Origin: Anthoceros angustus
Taxonomy: Eukaryota > Streptophyta > Anthocerotopsida > Anthocerotales > Anthocerotaceae
DNA: 64,000 nt
Assembly: GCA_010909165.1 (NCBI GenBank)
Contig: MU008188.1
Span: 248,001-312,000 of the forward strand
Reading direction: 5' to 3'
The translations under genes were made by a program, and so were the position numbers. This document shows, piece by piece, positions 37,390-49,180 of this stretch; position 1 is the stretch's first letter, and every line of letters starts with the position of its first letter. A model generated the notes under the pieces. It searched no databases. It was given only the letters and a program-made list of their open reading frames with translations, and was not told where the DNA came from.

Positions 37390-39679
37390 CTACAAGTACA
37401 TGCATTCAATTTGTGTTGTTTTCCATGTGCGACTGCTGCATGCAATGGAAGACTTTAACCTGGCAGAGAGGTTGTCCAGCATCATCGGCAAACGTGAGCC
37501 TGCGTTTAGGTTTCCTTTCCCCCCCCCCCTGCATAGCGGAGCGTGACATGTGTTAGGACCTATAGGGTGGCCCGGCCTTGGCCCTTTAAGCAGGAAACTG
37601 ATGAAACTGACCAGGGCCCGTGGACTCCTAACCCGTTGAGAGGACGAAGCAGTTCTGCAGTGGCGGTGGCAGTCCTTCACCATTCTCTGCAAACATCTTC
37701 TTGCCATGTGTTCCACTCGCACAGCGCTGTTGGAAGCCTCCTTCAGCTGCACAGCAACACCATTGTGAGCAAGAGTGGGTGTACAACACTGTAGGGGCTG
37801 AGAAGAAGCCCTGGCCCGCCCTTGCTTTTTACCTTGTCGTCATGTGCGGCACTGTGTTCATCCACTACGTAACGCAGAGTGCGCAGCTCCTTCATCAGCC
37901 TGCCTGCCAGATCCTCCATGAGCTGCATCTGACGCTGAGAGAAGTTTGCAGCCTGTTGTGCGCAGACTCGGACACCCTCGCACTCCGCACACGCACAAGG
38001 AGCCTTGCAGCCACCAGCAGCCTTGAGGATGCTCTTCACAGCCGGTGCCTTGATAGCTGCCCCGTCAGCAGGCAGCAAAGCTCCAGCTTGCTCTTGCTCG
38101 GCGACGAGCTCTGCGCTGTGCTCCACAGCAGGCAGCGCATAGTGTCCTGCAACGGCATCAAGATCGGGTATGAGCCACATCACATCACCAAACACCTGCC
38201 ATACATGCAACTTGTGTGGTGCAGGCTGCTTACTGGCGCGACCCGAGCATAAGCCCAGGCGAACTGGACCGAAGTCCGGCGCCGCTGCTTGATCTGCATC
38301 GCATCTGGCACGCTTCCGAGGCGCATCAAATTCCTACACACCACCAGATTGACAAGGTAAGAGATGCACTCATGAACCACTTCAGGCACAACAACAACAT
38401 GTCCATTCCCTGCCGCTCCTACCTCATCAAATTGCAGCCTCCTCTTGCCAGGCTGGAGAACTAAAGGTGGAGACGACCCATTCCCACCGATATCCAGATC
38501 ATCAACACGGCAACCGATTTCCTCCTGAGAGATGCTACTGCCGCAGGCTATGGCCATGGTGCCATCCTCGAGCTCATGCTGTGGGCAGATGGCTTGCAGC
38601 ATGCCAGTCGAATGTGGTGATGCTGCCGACGAATCCGTATCATGACGAGAGGCTGTCCACTGTAAGCCCAGAGTGGAGGCCCCTGTATTCCTCAACCTCA
38701 AGTCCACAGACTTAGCAGCACCGAATGTGCCGAAGGCGGTGAGAGCCGGCTCAGGCAAGCTGGCAACGGCAGCAGTCGTCGTGATGCCATGGCCTCCACC
38801 TTTCTGGAATGTCACCAGCAGAAGCACTGAGGTCCGCAGCCTGACCCAGGTGTGAGCAATCCCGCCAGGAGCAGCAACTCGTCGCAGACGACGCCCCGTA
38901 ATGTAAGGCTGGATGTATTCAACAGTCGGTGCCGTCCTCTTTCTCCAGTCCCAGCGCGAGCCGAGCACCAGTGCACCGGATTGGTGTGGAGCAGGGGCCC
39001 GCACCAGCTGCTGCGTCAACCCGGAAAGGAAGGCAGTGATCACCTGTGACACCGTAACCGAAATGTCAGCCGGAGCAGGCGCCGTGGTGGTGGAAAATGG
39101 TACCAGCTGGGCACCCGCTCCTGCTTCTGTTTCTGCTGCTTCTCCGGCTCCTGCATCTCCTTCTCCTTCTGCTTCGGCTGCTGCTCCTTCCCCTTCTGGT
39201 TGAACTTCTGCCTCAGCTTCAGCATACGCTTGTGCCTCAGCTTCAGCATACGCTTGTGCCTCAGCTTCTTCATAAGCCCCTGCCTCAGTTTCTGCATAAG
39301 CTTCTCCCTCTGCCTCTGCATAAGCTTCTGCCTCAGCCTCTGCATAAGCTTCTGCCTCAGGCTTTGCATAAGCTTCTACATCCGCTCCTGCATAAGCTTC
39401 TGCCTCTGCCTCAGCTTCTGCCTCAGCTTCTGCCTCAGCTTCTGCCTCAGCTTCTGCCTCAGCTTCTGCCTCAGCTTCTGCCTCAGCTTCTGCCCGTGCT
39501 GGCACTGAGAATGCAATGCAGCTATCCTGCAGCATGGACTGGAGGGAGACATGGAGGTTGAGGCAGGGGCGCTTGGGGGATTCACACTCCTTCAGCAACT
39601 CCGTCAAGGACCTGTACCTGCGCTTCCGCCTGGCCTTGCCCAGGCGCTTGCAGTCGCGTGGCGGTGAGGCCATAGCCAT
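37390..39679 (-). CDS. Plant-specific protein with Glu-Ala repeat and Cys motif, function unknown
   Basis: The first exon reads from 39679 to about 38235. It has a basic N-terminus (KARRKRRYRSLTELLKEC), a long Glu-Ala tract (about residues 60-150), a Ser/Thr/Ala-rich middle and an acidic CRVDDLDIGGNGSSPP segment. The next exon (38146 or 38195 to about 37830) contains AVKSILKAAGGCKAPCACAEC then FSQRQMQLMEDLAGRLMKEL, a coiled-coil-like helix. A third exon (from about 37747) has LKEASNSAVRVEHMARRCLQRMVKD and ends by 37390. From memory the CKAPC-C-C plus helix plus LKEA block resembles a plant-specific, uncharacterised nuclear protein family, but I cannot assign a function. The junction near 38.15-38.25 kb is unresolved: the best in-frame intron would be only about 38 bp. 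Confidence 0.7.
39404..39495 (-). repeat. 12-bp minisatellite coding for Glu-Ala
   Basis: On the plus strand the 12-mer cttctgcctcag repeats almost perfectly about seven to eight times. Decayed copies continue down to about 39215. On the minus strand each unit encodes Ala-Glu-Ala-Glu, so length changes keep the frame of the host gene. Confidence 0.9.
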
Positions 39680-39889
39680 TGAGCGGGAAGTGGCCCGCTC
39701 GGCCGCACACTCTCCTCACCTCATCTCTCCAACACAAACAGGAAAGCGCGCGAAAAGCCACATCGGCCGGACAAACAGCCCTTCCGCCCCGTCCTGCTCC
39801 AGCCTCGATTCCTGAACTTCCATACAAGGCGATAATAAACACACGGCCGCGGACCGGGAGTGTGCCGGTGCTGATCCTGCCTTCCCTTC
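39680..39889. promoter_or_regulatory. Bidirectional promoter region
   Basis: This 210-bp gap lies between divergent start codons of the Glu-Ala protein and the asparaginyl-tRNA synthetase; GC-rich with no TATA box noticed. Confidence 0.45.
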
Positions 39890-42800
39890 ATGGCCGGCCT
39901 GGCGCTGCACCTGCCTCCGGCACCGGTGCGCCACTCGCCTCTCTTTCCAGGAAGCTGCGGCGGCGGCGGCAGGCGAAGCAGGAGCAGGAGGGGTTGCGCC
40001 CGCCCTCGACCATCTCCCCCCCTGCGCGCTGCTTTGGCGGACCTCCAATCCCAGCCTCAGCCGCAGTCCGCAGCAGTGTCGCCGTTCACTCGCAGATTTC
40101 GCATTGCGGATGTGGTGCTTGCGCCGGATGGCGGGGCGGGCCGCGTCGGGGAGCTCCTCCTGGTCAAGGGCTGGGTGCGGACTGCGCGCCAGCAGAAGGC
40201 CTGCACCTTCGTCCAGGTATGGAGAACCGCACTCATCCCTGGCAGGCTCTTGTCCCTGGCACTCAGCTCATGCCTGGCTTGCTTGGATTACATTCAGATC
40301 AACGACGGCTCCTCCGTCGCCAACATTCAGGCGGTGGTCACCCCCGAGGTTCAGGGCTACGACATCGTAAGCCTCCTGCTTCCCACCACCGGCTGTGTCC
40401 TACAATCTACACTTGCTCTCATGTCGCATTTTTCCAGATACTGTCCGGCCTGGTATCCACAGGAGCGTCTGTGGCTGTGGAAGGTGTTCTGGTCCAAAGC
40501 CCCGGATCTAAGCAGAAAGTGGAGCTGAAAGCTACCAGACTGACCCTGGTACTCCACTTCACTTTCTCTTATTGCCTGCTGCCTGCTGCTCGCTTGCGGT
40601 GCTGTTCTTTCTACTAACGCGTCTCCACTCCTGCAAGATCGGAGCAAGTGATCCGGCATCGTTTCCGGTGCAGAAGAAGAACCTCAGCCGCGAGTACCTG
40701 CGGACAATCGCACATCTGCGACCTCGGACTAATTCCTTCGCTGCGGTACGCTTTGTCTTTCGGTCTAAGCGTATAGGCATTTGATTGGATTCAATGTGGC
40801 ACAGCTGACCTAGCCTGCCTTGTTGTTGCAGGTTGCAAGAGTTCGGAATGCGTTAGCATACGCGACACATCAGTTCTTCCAATCTATGGGTTTTGTATGG
40901 GTTGCTAGCCCCGTTATAACTGCATCCGATTGTGAAGGAGCTGGAGAGCAGTTCTGTGTGACGACCTTGGTAAGCAGCTATTATTTAAATGTCTCGCAAC
41001 CCGTTACGTTGTGCTCGGCAATCCGAGTCTCAACACTGCGTGCCCTTCTGTGCAGATGCCGAATGCTCTCAAGGACCCTGATGCGTCTTTGCGCCATGTA
41101 CCCACAACTGAGGCTGGTTCTATTGATTGGTCCAAGGTGACCACGGGACCTTGCACCTAATCGTCCACGCTGTTTTTCTTGTCAGCTAGCTGCACTTTTC
41201 CAGCTCTGAGAGGCCAAGATTTGGGTTTCAAGGGTCGGCTTGAGTACCACTACCGGATCATCTTGTCTCGTGTCTCTGCATTGCTTTGGGTGCGTACAAT
41301 GGTTCCTGAGCGTGTGCTTGCCACTCCACAGGATTTTTTCGGAAAGCCTGCTTACTTGACGGTATCGGGGCAGCTGAACGCAGAAACGTATGCCACATCC
41401 TTGTATGATGTAAGAGCTGTGTGCCTAGCCTCCCGGTGGTTGTTGCTCCATCTTTTGCTAGCTGTTTCCAGGTACCACTGTTTTTCTGCCAACGAAGTAA
41501 CGGAAGCCCTGGATCTTAGCTTGCAAAACTCTCTGGGTTTTTGGTCAACAGGTGTACACCTTTGGACCAACATTTAGAGCTGAAAACTCAAATACCACTC
41601 GGCATCTTGCTGAATTTTGGGTGTGTGAGTGCCAGTCCTTCGAAATTTGCATTTGTTGGCTTGGAAGTCATTTTCTGTTTGTCGGACTTGTGTAGATATG
41701 GCTAATTCGAATCCTGAACTTTCAACCCTATTCAAATCTCATGAATGGCCGCAGATGATAGAGCCAGAGCTTGCATTTGCAGACCTGCAAGATGACATGG
41801 CATGTGCCACAGCTTATCTCCAGTACGTCGTATGTGACACTCCTTGTCTTGCACTACGCAATGTGTTTCATTTTTGCAACGTGGCTACAGAACCGTGCAG
41901 ATTGTATCGCTTATTTGGCTGATGTTGGGCTTTGGGTATGTACAGGTAAAGTATGTCCTTGACAACTGCAAGGAGGACATGGAGTTCTTCGATCAATGGA
42001 TAGAAAAGGGAATTATAGAACGACTATCTGTGAGTGGGTGACTATCTTCGTCCTTCATGTAAATTTTCCTCTTCGCAGCTTGATCGTCCTTCTGATGGAA
42101 CTCTAGATGAGCACTGCCGTTTCCTCATTTGTGCAGGACGTTGCAGACAAGCAAATTGTTCATCTTACCTATACAGATGCCATCAATCTCCTACGCAAGG
42201 CCAGCAAGAGTTTTGAGTTTCCTGTATGTATGTTCATACCCATTATCATGCTTAGGCAGCACGCAGGAGGAGGTTATTGTCTTGTTCATCTTGTCTTTTT
42301 CTCCGTGGTGCATTGCTGTGCCTTTCCCTCTTGCTTTTCTTTCTTCATTCACAAGCCTTTCATACATGAAGTGGTTGTCTAAAGCAATTATGCATGCTTG
42401 AACTGGGCTGCAGGTCAATTGGGGAGTTGACTTGCAGAGCGAACACGAAAGATATCTCACTGAGGAAGCCTTCAAAGGAAGGCCAGTCATAGTCACGGAT
42501 TATCCGAAGGCAAAAGAAAACTGTCTTCAACCCTTCCCATTTACACGCCGGTGTTGCCTATTTCTGACATCAGGTTCTGTTGTTCAGGACATAAAAGCAT
42601 TTTACATGCGGGAAAATGATGATGGGCGGACTGTTGCTGCAATGGATTTGCTTGTTCCAAGGGTACAGTTGATGAATGCCATTTGTCGACTCCGCCGGTA
42701 TCTTCTGTTGAATTCATTATGCTGAACAGGAGCATTGTGCTAAAAACTAGATCGGCGAGCTGATTGGTGGAAGTCAGCGAGAAGAAAGACTGGATAAGCT

Positions 42801-43088
42801 AGAAAAGAAGATATCTGAAGCTGGGCTGAAGAAGGAGAGCTATTGGTGGTACCTTGATCTACGTCGATACGGATCAGGTGTGGTTGAGCTCTTTGTCCAA
42901 CGTCTGGTGTGGGATGTAATCTAGCGGACATTCTGGGGATTTTACTGACATTGGTTTTTGCTCGTGTGTCAGTTCCACATGCAGGATTTGGCCTAGGTTT
43001 CGAGAGGCTCGTGCAGTTCTCTACGGGTATGGAAAACATCAGGGATGTGATTCCATTTCCTCGGAGTCCTGGATCCGCTGAGTTCTGA
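39890..43088 (+). CDS. Asparaginyl-tRNA synthetase, organellar type
   Basis: Class II aminoacyl-tRNA synthetase that charges tRNA-Asn. The first exon (39890-40216) encodes a leader of about 60 residues rich in Ser, Arg and Pro, consistent with plastid/mitochondrial import, followed by the OB-fold start [20 protein letters not shown]. Later exons carry [14 protein letters not shown] (40298-40376), [20 protein letters not shown], the [23 protein letters not shown] block and [17 protein letters not shown]. They also carry motif 2 ([21 protein letters not shown]), the acidic [11 protein letters not shown] and [15 protein letters not shown]. The end is [26 protein letters not shown] and motif 3 ([30 protein letters not shown]). 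The stop TGA is at 43086-43088. About 15 introns, mostly near 70-200 bp. The bacterial-like AsnRS type agrees with organellar targeting. Confidence 0.93.
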
Positions 43089-43168
43089 CGAGACAGTCCC
43101 TCCGAACCTTCATGAGAATGAGTATTCTTCATGTGAAATTCCTCATCCGTATTCTATAACTGACCTGT

Positions 43169-43276
43169 CCTAATTTCAAATTCCCGAAGCGGGGAATTCC
43201 TTTCAAGATACCGGAAAGGAAGCCTAATTTCAAACTCTCGAAGCGGGGTGTTCCTTTCCAGTATCTGGAAAGGAAG
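43169..43276. repeat. Two tandem 54-bp units with hairpins
   Basis: Units 43169-43222 and 43223-43276 both begin cctaatttcaaa and end ggaaaggaag. The second contains a perfect 11-bp stem with a 3-base loop (ttcctttccag, tat, ctggaaaggaa; 43251-43275). The first has the same stem with two mismatches. They lie 80 bp after the AsnRS stop. Confidence 0.8.
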
Positions 43277-43764
43277 CCTACTGAATGACACGGACTTAGC
43301 GCCTCTGGAAAATGGTGTCGCTAGGGGGCGGGCTTCTCAGTTCACGGGGTTTTGGGGATTCTCACTGGCAAGCCTCATTGGTCACCCGGTGCGGCCTTTC
43401 CCTCCACACTCTCTCTCCTCTTTTTCCTGCCTCCCCCGTTCCTTTCCCTCGTTTCCTCTCCCCATTCAGCTTCCCATCCCGGTTTCCCCCCCCTCCCTCT
43501 CCTCCGCGTTTTCCCTGCGGGTTGCCTCTCCATTCTCTCCTCCCCTTCCCGGTTTTTCTCGTCTTCCCACTCCGCTGTTTTGTGTTCCCAAAGCGACGCC
43601 TGTTTCAGGAGGCGTTAAAGGCCTCCCGCCTATCCCCGCGGGTGCCTCCGACTTCCGTCCGTCGTTTAGATTTACTGATCTAGTGTTATTGTTGTTGCGT
43701 TGACAATTCAAGATTGGAAGTTTGAAGGCATATTAGGAGGATCTTTCCGAAAAAGATTGTGATC
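43277..43764. other. Pyrimidine-rich non-coding stretch
   Basis: A long C/T-rich block (about 43390-43600) of CCCTTTCC/CTCTCC type follows the hairpin units and ends at the gypsy LTR. The open frames in it are low-complexity and look non-coding. Confidence 0.5.
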
Positions 43765-44348
43765 AGTAACACCCTCACTGCGCAGCCAGTAAGGAAGCGA
43801 CAAGTGCTGGCTTCCCAGCAGTCTAGGACCTCGCCAATTCACTCCACAAGAGACTTGCACGATTCTCAACGCCTCAACCTCACAACACAAGACTAGGCTC
43901 CAAGTAGCCCGCCGTCCATCGACGACTCAGTGCCACCTCCTCGAGGTGCTGCTCTTTATTACAAGAATACAACGATGGAATCGGCTATCGCCCAGCTCGC
44001 CTTGATTCCATGACAAGCTCACTAGCTAGCTCTCCACGACTCTCTCAACACAAGGCTTGCAGCGCTTGCTCTCTCTCAAAGAATGAGTAACTTGTAACTT
44101 GTTCCTCAAAACCCTTGCTCTAGCCCTTATATATCCTGACTGACCTTAACTAGGCATTTGTTAAATCTAGGGATTCTTACGGACCACTAATCACTAAGAG
44201 TCCTCTCTAGGCGGCTCTTCATTTGTGGTGCAATTCCTCTCTAACAAGAGATTGCATGAAGCATGCAACACATGCATCTTCTTAACAGGCTACTAACTTA
44301 GCTTTTACCTTTTCAACTTTTCACCTTTCTACCTTGTTTCACGTCTTA
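43765..44348 (-). repeat. 3' LTR of gypsy element A
   Basis: The left LTR copy begins agtaacaccc at 43765. It shares ctaggacctcgccaattcac and following bases with the right copy near 50005. A TATA-like GATATATAAGGG on the minus strand lies at about 44125-44137, as expected for an LTR promoter. The right boundary is placed next to the polypurine tract and is approximate. Confidence 0.75.
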
Positions 44349-44349
44349 C

Positions 44350-44364
44350 TCTCTCCCCTTTGGG
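44350..44364 (-). other. Polypurine tract of element A
   Basis: On the minus strand this reads CCCAAAGGGGAGAGAG immediately before the 3' LTR, the position and composition of a plus-strand primer. Confidence 0.65.
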
Positions 44365-44710
44365 AAGATGTCATTGTCCTCAATGACCTCCGATTATGTG
44401 AGATCATCCATGATCCTTGTTGCACATCTTCAAGTGAAACCAGACGGGATGCATAACCACGAAGCCTTACGGATACTCGGTACATTACCACAGACGATGG
44501 GCACTTCTCTCTGCCAGAATTCAACAATCTCCCGCGACCATGATTGTGTTGAACCGGGATGACATAATCCTTCTGTTCATATCTTCATTCTCTTCGAAAT
44601 CACAAATGGTTTGACAAAGAGACATGAAACACATTATGAGAGAAGATCCATTCGCAGTAGTTTGTAAGCCACATTTCCAATGCGCTTGAACTACGAAAGG
44701 TCCTCCATAC

Positions 44711-45510
44711 TTAGGCCTTAACTTTGAGGTCGCCCTTGTGGCGTGGGAAATTCTTCAATTTCACCCACACCTTGTCTCCTACTTGAAACTCGCCTCTTGC
44801 ACATGCTGTCAAACTTCTTTTGCACATCCGAGCCTTGGCCAATATCTTCTTAGCAACTTCATGCACGGCCCTTAAGCGCTCAATGAATTCACGTGGTTCT
44901 CTTGCTGCCTCAAACACGCTAGCATTCAACATGGAAACTACGTCCATTGCTTCGTTACATCATCACGAAAGGTGTGTAGCCTGTGGAGCTATATGTGTTA
45001 TTATAACAAAATTACGCATCCTCAAGATGATTACTCGGTCTCGGTCCATACATACATAGTGTCGTAAGTATTCTTCTTGGATTCATTCACCCTCTCTGTT
45101 GATCCATCATATCGTGGTGGTACTGCTCATACATAATTGCACTCCTAAGCTCTTCATAATTGCACTCCTAAGCTCTTCATACATTGCCAAAACTCGCAGA
45201 ACTGGGATCTCTCACTCACAATGCGCAGTCCATGTAACACATATACATGCTTCTTGAACAATCGAGCAACTTGAGCTTTCACTCGCTTCTTCGTAGGGAT
45301 GAAGTGTGCTTGCTTGAATCTATCAACCCTTGTCATGATAGTGTGTCCATTCTTGGTGGCAATGGCATAATGAAATCCATTGATATACTTTTCCAAGGCC
45401 CACTTGGAATAGGCGGTTGCAACAAACCTCGGGTTATGCGCTCCACCTTATCCTGCGTCTACACAAGACTTAACATACTCAACGGTATGCTTGTACATTC
45501 GAGCCGATAA
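44711..45510 (-). pseudogene. Integrase remnants of element A
   Basis: Two minus-strand pieces remain. One is an integrase-core fragment (FHYAIATKNGHTIMTRVDRF then RVKAQVARLFKKHV, 45154-45396). The other is a C-terminal fragment (44711-44947) ending GEFQVGDKVWVKLKNFP, typical of gypsy integrase tails. A 23-bp tandem duplication (aattgcactcctaagctcttcat, twice) at about 45137-45182 interrupts the frame. Confidence 0.75.
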
Positions 45511-45907
45511 AAGCGACTTTCTCAACTTCTCATAAGTTGGGTCAATTCCTCTATGACTGCACTTGGCACATCATGACACTCTGCAAGCAACTTCCTTCTC
45601 AACACATGAGAATCGGGAATCACAATCTGTTTTGCTTGAACATCAACAAGCCATTTCTAAGCTTAAACTTAGATCCGGTTGCTCCACTTCATTGATCCAA
45701 TCACATACTAATGGATCTCGCAGATAAGCTTCCTTGATCTGCGTGTGAGTGTCCTTGGCTCAATCACCATCCGTGTTGCTAGCTTAGGCCTCTTACGTAA
45801 GCGGTTATCAAACTTAAACTACCTTGCGACTCAAAGCATCCGCCACGAGATTCTCCTTCCACTTGTACTTGATAGACACATCATACATTGCTAGGAAATC
45901 TTGCCAT

Positions 45908-46600
45908 CTAGCTTTGTCTTGCGCTTAGTCGCAGTGATTTGTAAAGAAGCTCGTGCTTACATTGTCGTATGCGGCACAAAGATCTTCCTAGAAGATAATG
46001 TCTCCAAATCTTGAGACAATTGATGACAGCAATCATCTCCTTTTCATAAGTAGGGTACTTCCTTTCATGTTCATGCAACTTCCTTGATTCGTAAGCCACC
46101 GGCCTACCTTCTTGCATGAGCACTCCGCCAATTGCAATATCTGACGCATCAGTATAAACCTCTATATCCTTCTTTGGATCATAGATTGCCAATATTGGGG
46201 TAGTGCTCAGTTTCAACTTCAAAAACTCGAATGCCCTCTGACATTCATCATCCCACTTCCAAGCCTTCGCCTTCTTCAAGAGATCGATTAATGGGCGAAT
46301 CTTGGCAAACATCGGTACAAATCTTACATACGCTAGCCAATCCCAAAACATACGCACCTCGTGCACATTCGTTGGCGTGACCAACTCTGTATAACCTTTA
46401 CCTTATCGGGATCCATCCACGATACCATCCATGAGACAATGAATCCTAGGAAGTCTATCTCTTCCTTAACAAAGTCACACTTTGTTATAGCTAAGAACAA
46501 AGAATTTGCTCTTAACCTTTCTAACACTTTCCTCAAGTGTTGGACATGCTCTTCAAGGTAGGCTGTATATCATGATGTCATCCAAGTATATCACAACACA
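45908..46600 (-). pseudogene. Reverse transcriptase/RNase H remnant of element A
   Basis: The minus-strand frames encode the RT end (CDFVKEEIDFLGFIVS, 46333-46536; YLDD box just upstream). They continue into the connection and RNase H (ECQRAFEFLKLKLSTTPILA, EVYTDASDIAIGGVLMQEG, YPTYEKEMIAVI). The two frames overlap out of phase, so at least one frameshift separates them. Confidence 0.85.
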
Positions 46601-46752
46601 CTCATCCAGCGGATCTCTAATATAGTATTCATGAGAGTCTGAAACGTGGTTGGTGCATTAGTGAGTCCAAATGGCATGACAAGGAACTCAAAAGATCCAG
46701 ACCTTGTTCTACAAGGTCTTGTATTCATGTCCCGATGCGAATCACGGTAATA

Positions 46753-49180
46753 GCGCCATTAGATCCGACTTGGTGAAATACTTAGCACCTCTCAATCATC
46801 AAACAAGTCATCCATCCTTGGCAAAGGATAAGAATTCTTCAACATTGTCGATTGAGTGCTCGTAATCCAAGCATAATCTCAATCCTCCATTCTTCTTGCG
46901 TGAACAACAGGCGCGCAAATGGGGACTTTGAGATTCTCACATAGCCCTTGGCTAGCGGTTAGACATCTGTCTCTTGACTCTTGTAGCTCATCCTGCGATA
47001 ATCTATATGGCGCTCTTGAAGGCGGTGTACTTCACGGCTTGAGATCAATCTCATGATCTACAATTCTTCTAGGAGGTAAAGGAGGCAACTCATCGGGCAT
47101 CAAGTCCTTGAACTCATTCAAGGCGGCTGTGCACTTCCTTGGAATCTTTGGTGCTCGAGACTCCATCTCAAGACCATCTTCTAGTCCTTGCAGCACAAGT
47201 AAAGAGTTCCTCTCCATCCTTTACACAACATTTGAGCTCTTTCTTAGAGATGATATCATCAATGTTGTCTCCAAGCCTCTGCTTGAGGCGCACAACTCAC
47301 TTTGTGCTCTTCATCTCCTAAGATCACATGGTGCGTGAGTCCACGTTCACACATACCTTGTTGGCCTTCATCCATTCTAAGCCCAAGATGATTTCATGAT
47401 CATCCATATCTACAAGTGAAGCTCACCGCTCCATTCCAATTCCCTATCTGCGGCACTTCTTGCAATTCACCTTTGTGTTGCGGCATTCCTTTAGCTTGTT
47501 TCACTCTACATGGCTCGGATGTACTAGCCCATGTCAAACCAAGCTTGCTTGCCTTGCTAGGAGAAATGAAATTATGTGTTCTTTGCTAAGTCAAGCAACA
47601 TCCTCGCTCGCTCCATTTATACATCCATGTATGTACATGAGCTCTCCACCCGCCTCCGAATAGTCATCCTCGGCACTCACGAGACTCACCACATGCGACT
47701 TCGCAACATGTGGCGATCCGTCATTTGGGATCCTCGGATCCGCCACTTGTAATCACGAGTCTTGGTGTGGATCTCATACCCTCGTTGAGATTCATTCGGG
47801 CATTCATTTGCATAATGTCCGGCTCTCCACATGAGTAGCATACTCCTTTTCGAGAACCTCCAGCTCATGACCTCTGCGCTCTCGATTTCTTCATGAAATT
47901 TCCTCTTGAATTGCCTCTTGCAATTCCATTTCCGATGTCATGTCCTTCTACGCGAATAATAATAGCGCCATTAGATCCGACTTGGTGAAATACTTAGCAC
48001 CTCTCAATCAAACAAGTCATCCATCCTTGGCAAAGGATAAGAATTCTTCAACATTATCGATTGAGTGCTCGTAATCCAAGCATAATCTCAATCCTCCATT
48101 CTTCTTGCGTGAACAACAGGCGCGCAAATGGGGACTTTGAGATTCTCACATAGCCCTTGGCTAGCGGTTAGACATCTGTCTCTTGACTCTTGTAGCTCAT
48201 CCTGCGATAATCTATATGGCGCTCTTGAAGGCGGTGTACTTCACGGCAGATCAATCTCATGATCTACGATTCTTCTAGGAGGTAAAGGAGGCAACTCATC
48301 AGGCATCAAGTCCTTGAACTCATTCAAGTTAGCCTGCACTTCCCTTGGAATCTTTGGCTGCTCCTGAGACTCCATCTCAAGACCATCTTCTAGTCCTTGT
48401 AGCACAAGTAAAAAGAGTTCCTCTCCATCCTTTACACAACATTTGAGCTCTTTCTTAGAGATGATATCATCAATGTTGTCTCCAAGCCTCTGCTTGAGAA
48501 CTGCACAACTCACTTTGTGCTCTTCATCTCCTAAGATCTGTATGGTGCGTGAGTCCACGTTCACACATACCTTGTTGGCCTTCATCCATTCTAAGCCCAA
48601 GATGATTTCATGATCATCCATATCTACAATGAAGCTCGCTCCATTCCAATTCCCTATCTGCGGCACTTCTTGCAATTCACCTTTGTGTTTGCATTCCTTT
48701 AGCTTGTTTCACTCTACATGGCTCGGATGTACTAGCCCATGTCAAACCAAGCTTGCTTGCCTTGCTAGGAGAAATGAAATTATGTGTTTGTCAAGCAACA
48801 TCCTCGCTCGCTCCATTTATACATCCATGTATGTACATGAGCTCTCCACCCGCCTCCGAATAGTCTGTCCTCGGCACTCGAGACTCACCACATGCGCCTT
48901 CGCAACATGTGGCCGATCCGTCATTTGGGATCCTCGGATCCGCCACTTGTAATCACGAGTCTTGGTGTGGATCTCCTTACGCTACGTTGAGTCTTCGGCA
49001 TTCGGGCATTCATTTGCATAATGTCCCGGCTCTCCACATGAGTAGCATACTCCTTTTCGAGAACCCATACTGGCTGTTCTCTGAGCTCCGCGGCCTCTGC
49101 GCGCTCCTCGATTTCTTCCGCGGAAATTTCCTCTTGAATTGCCTCTTGCAATTCCATTTCCGCCAGTGTCCTTAGCAGCT
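46753..49180 (-). repeat. 1.21-kb tandem duplication inside element A
   Basis: The segment starting gcgccattagatccgacttg at 46753 recurs at 47965, and homology continues through protease and zinc-knuckle sequence to about 49130-49180. The two units differ by many small insertions and deletions as well as substitutions. The second unit keeps a 144-residue open frame (48241-48675) that is broken in the first (47032-47217). Confidence 0.88.
48241..48675 (-). pseudogene. Protease-region fragment of element A
   Basis: An open minus-strand piece of 144 residues contains FIVDMDDHEIILGLEWMKAN, a retropepsin-like C-terminal strand, and ends DELPPLPPRRIVDHEIDL, the conserved linker before gypsy RT. 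The catalytic DTGA part is not in this frame. Confidence 0.7.

Noticed and set aside
39097-39508. Leu- and Cys/Leu-rich plus-strand frames, membrane-protein-like
   Set aside because: They arise by reading the Glu-Ala minisatellite on the opposite strand and have no other support.
43312-43703. Pro/Phe-rich open frames after AsnRS
   Set aside because: They are low-complexity translations of a pyrimidine-rich tract; no start context, domain or splice partner.
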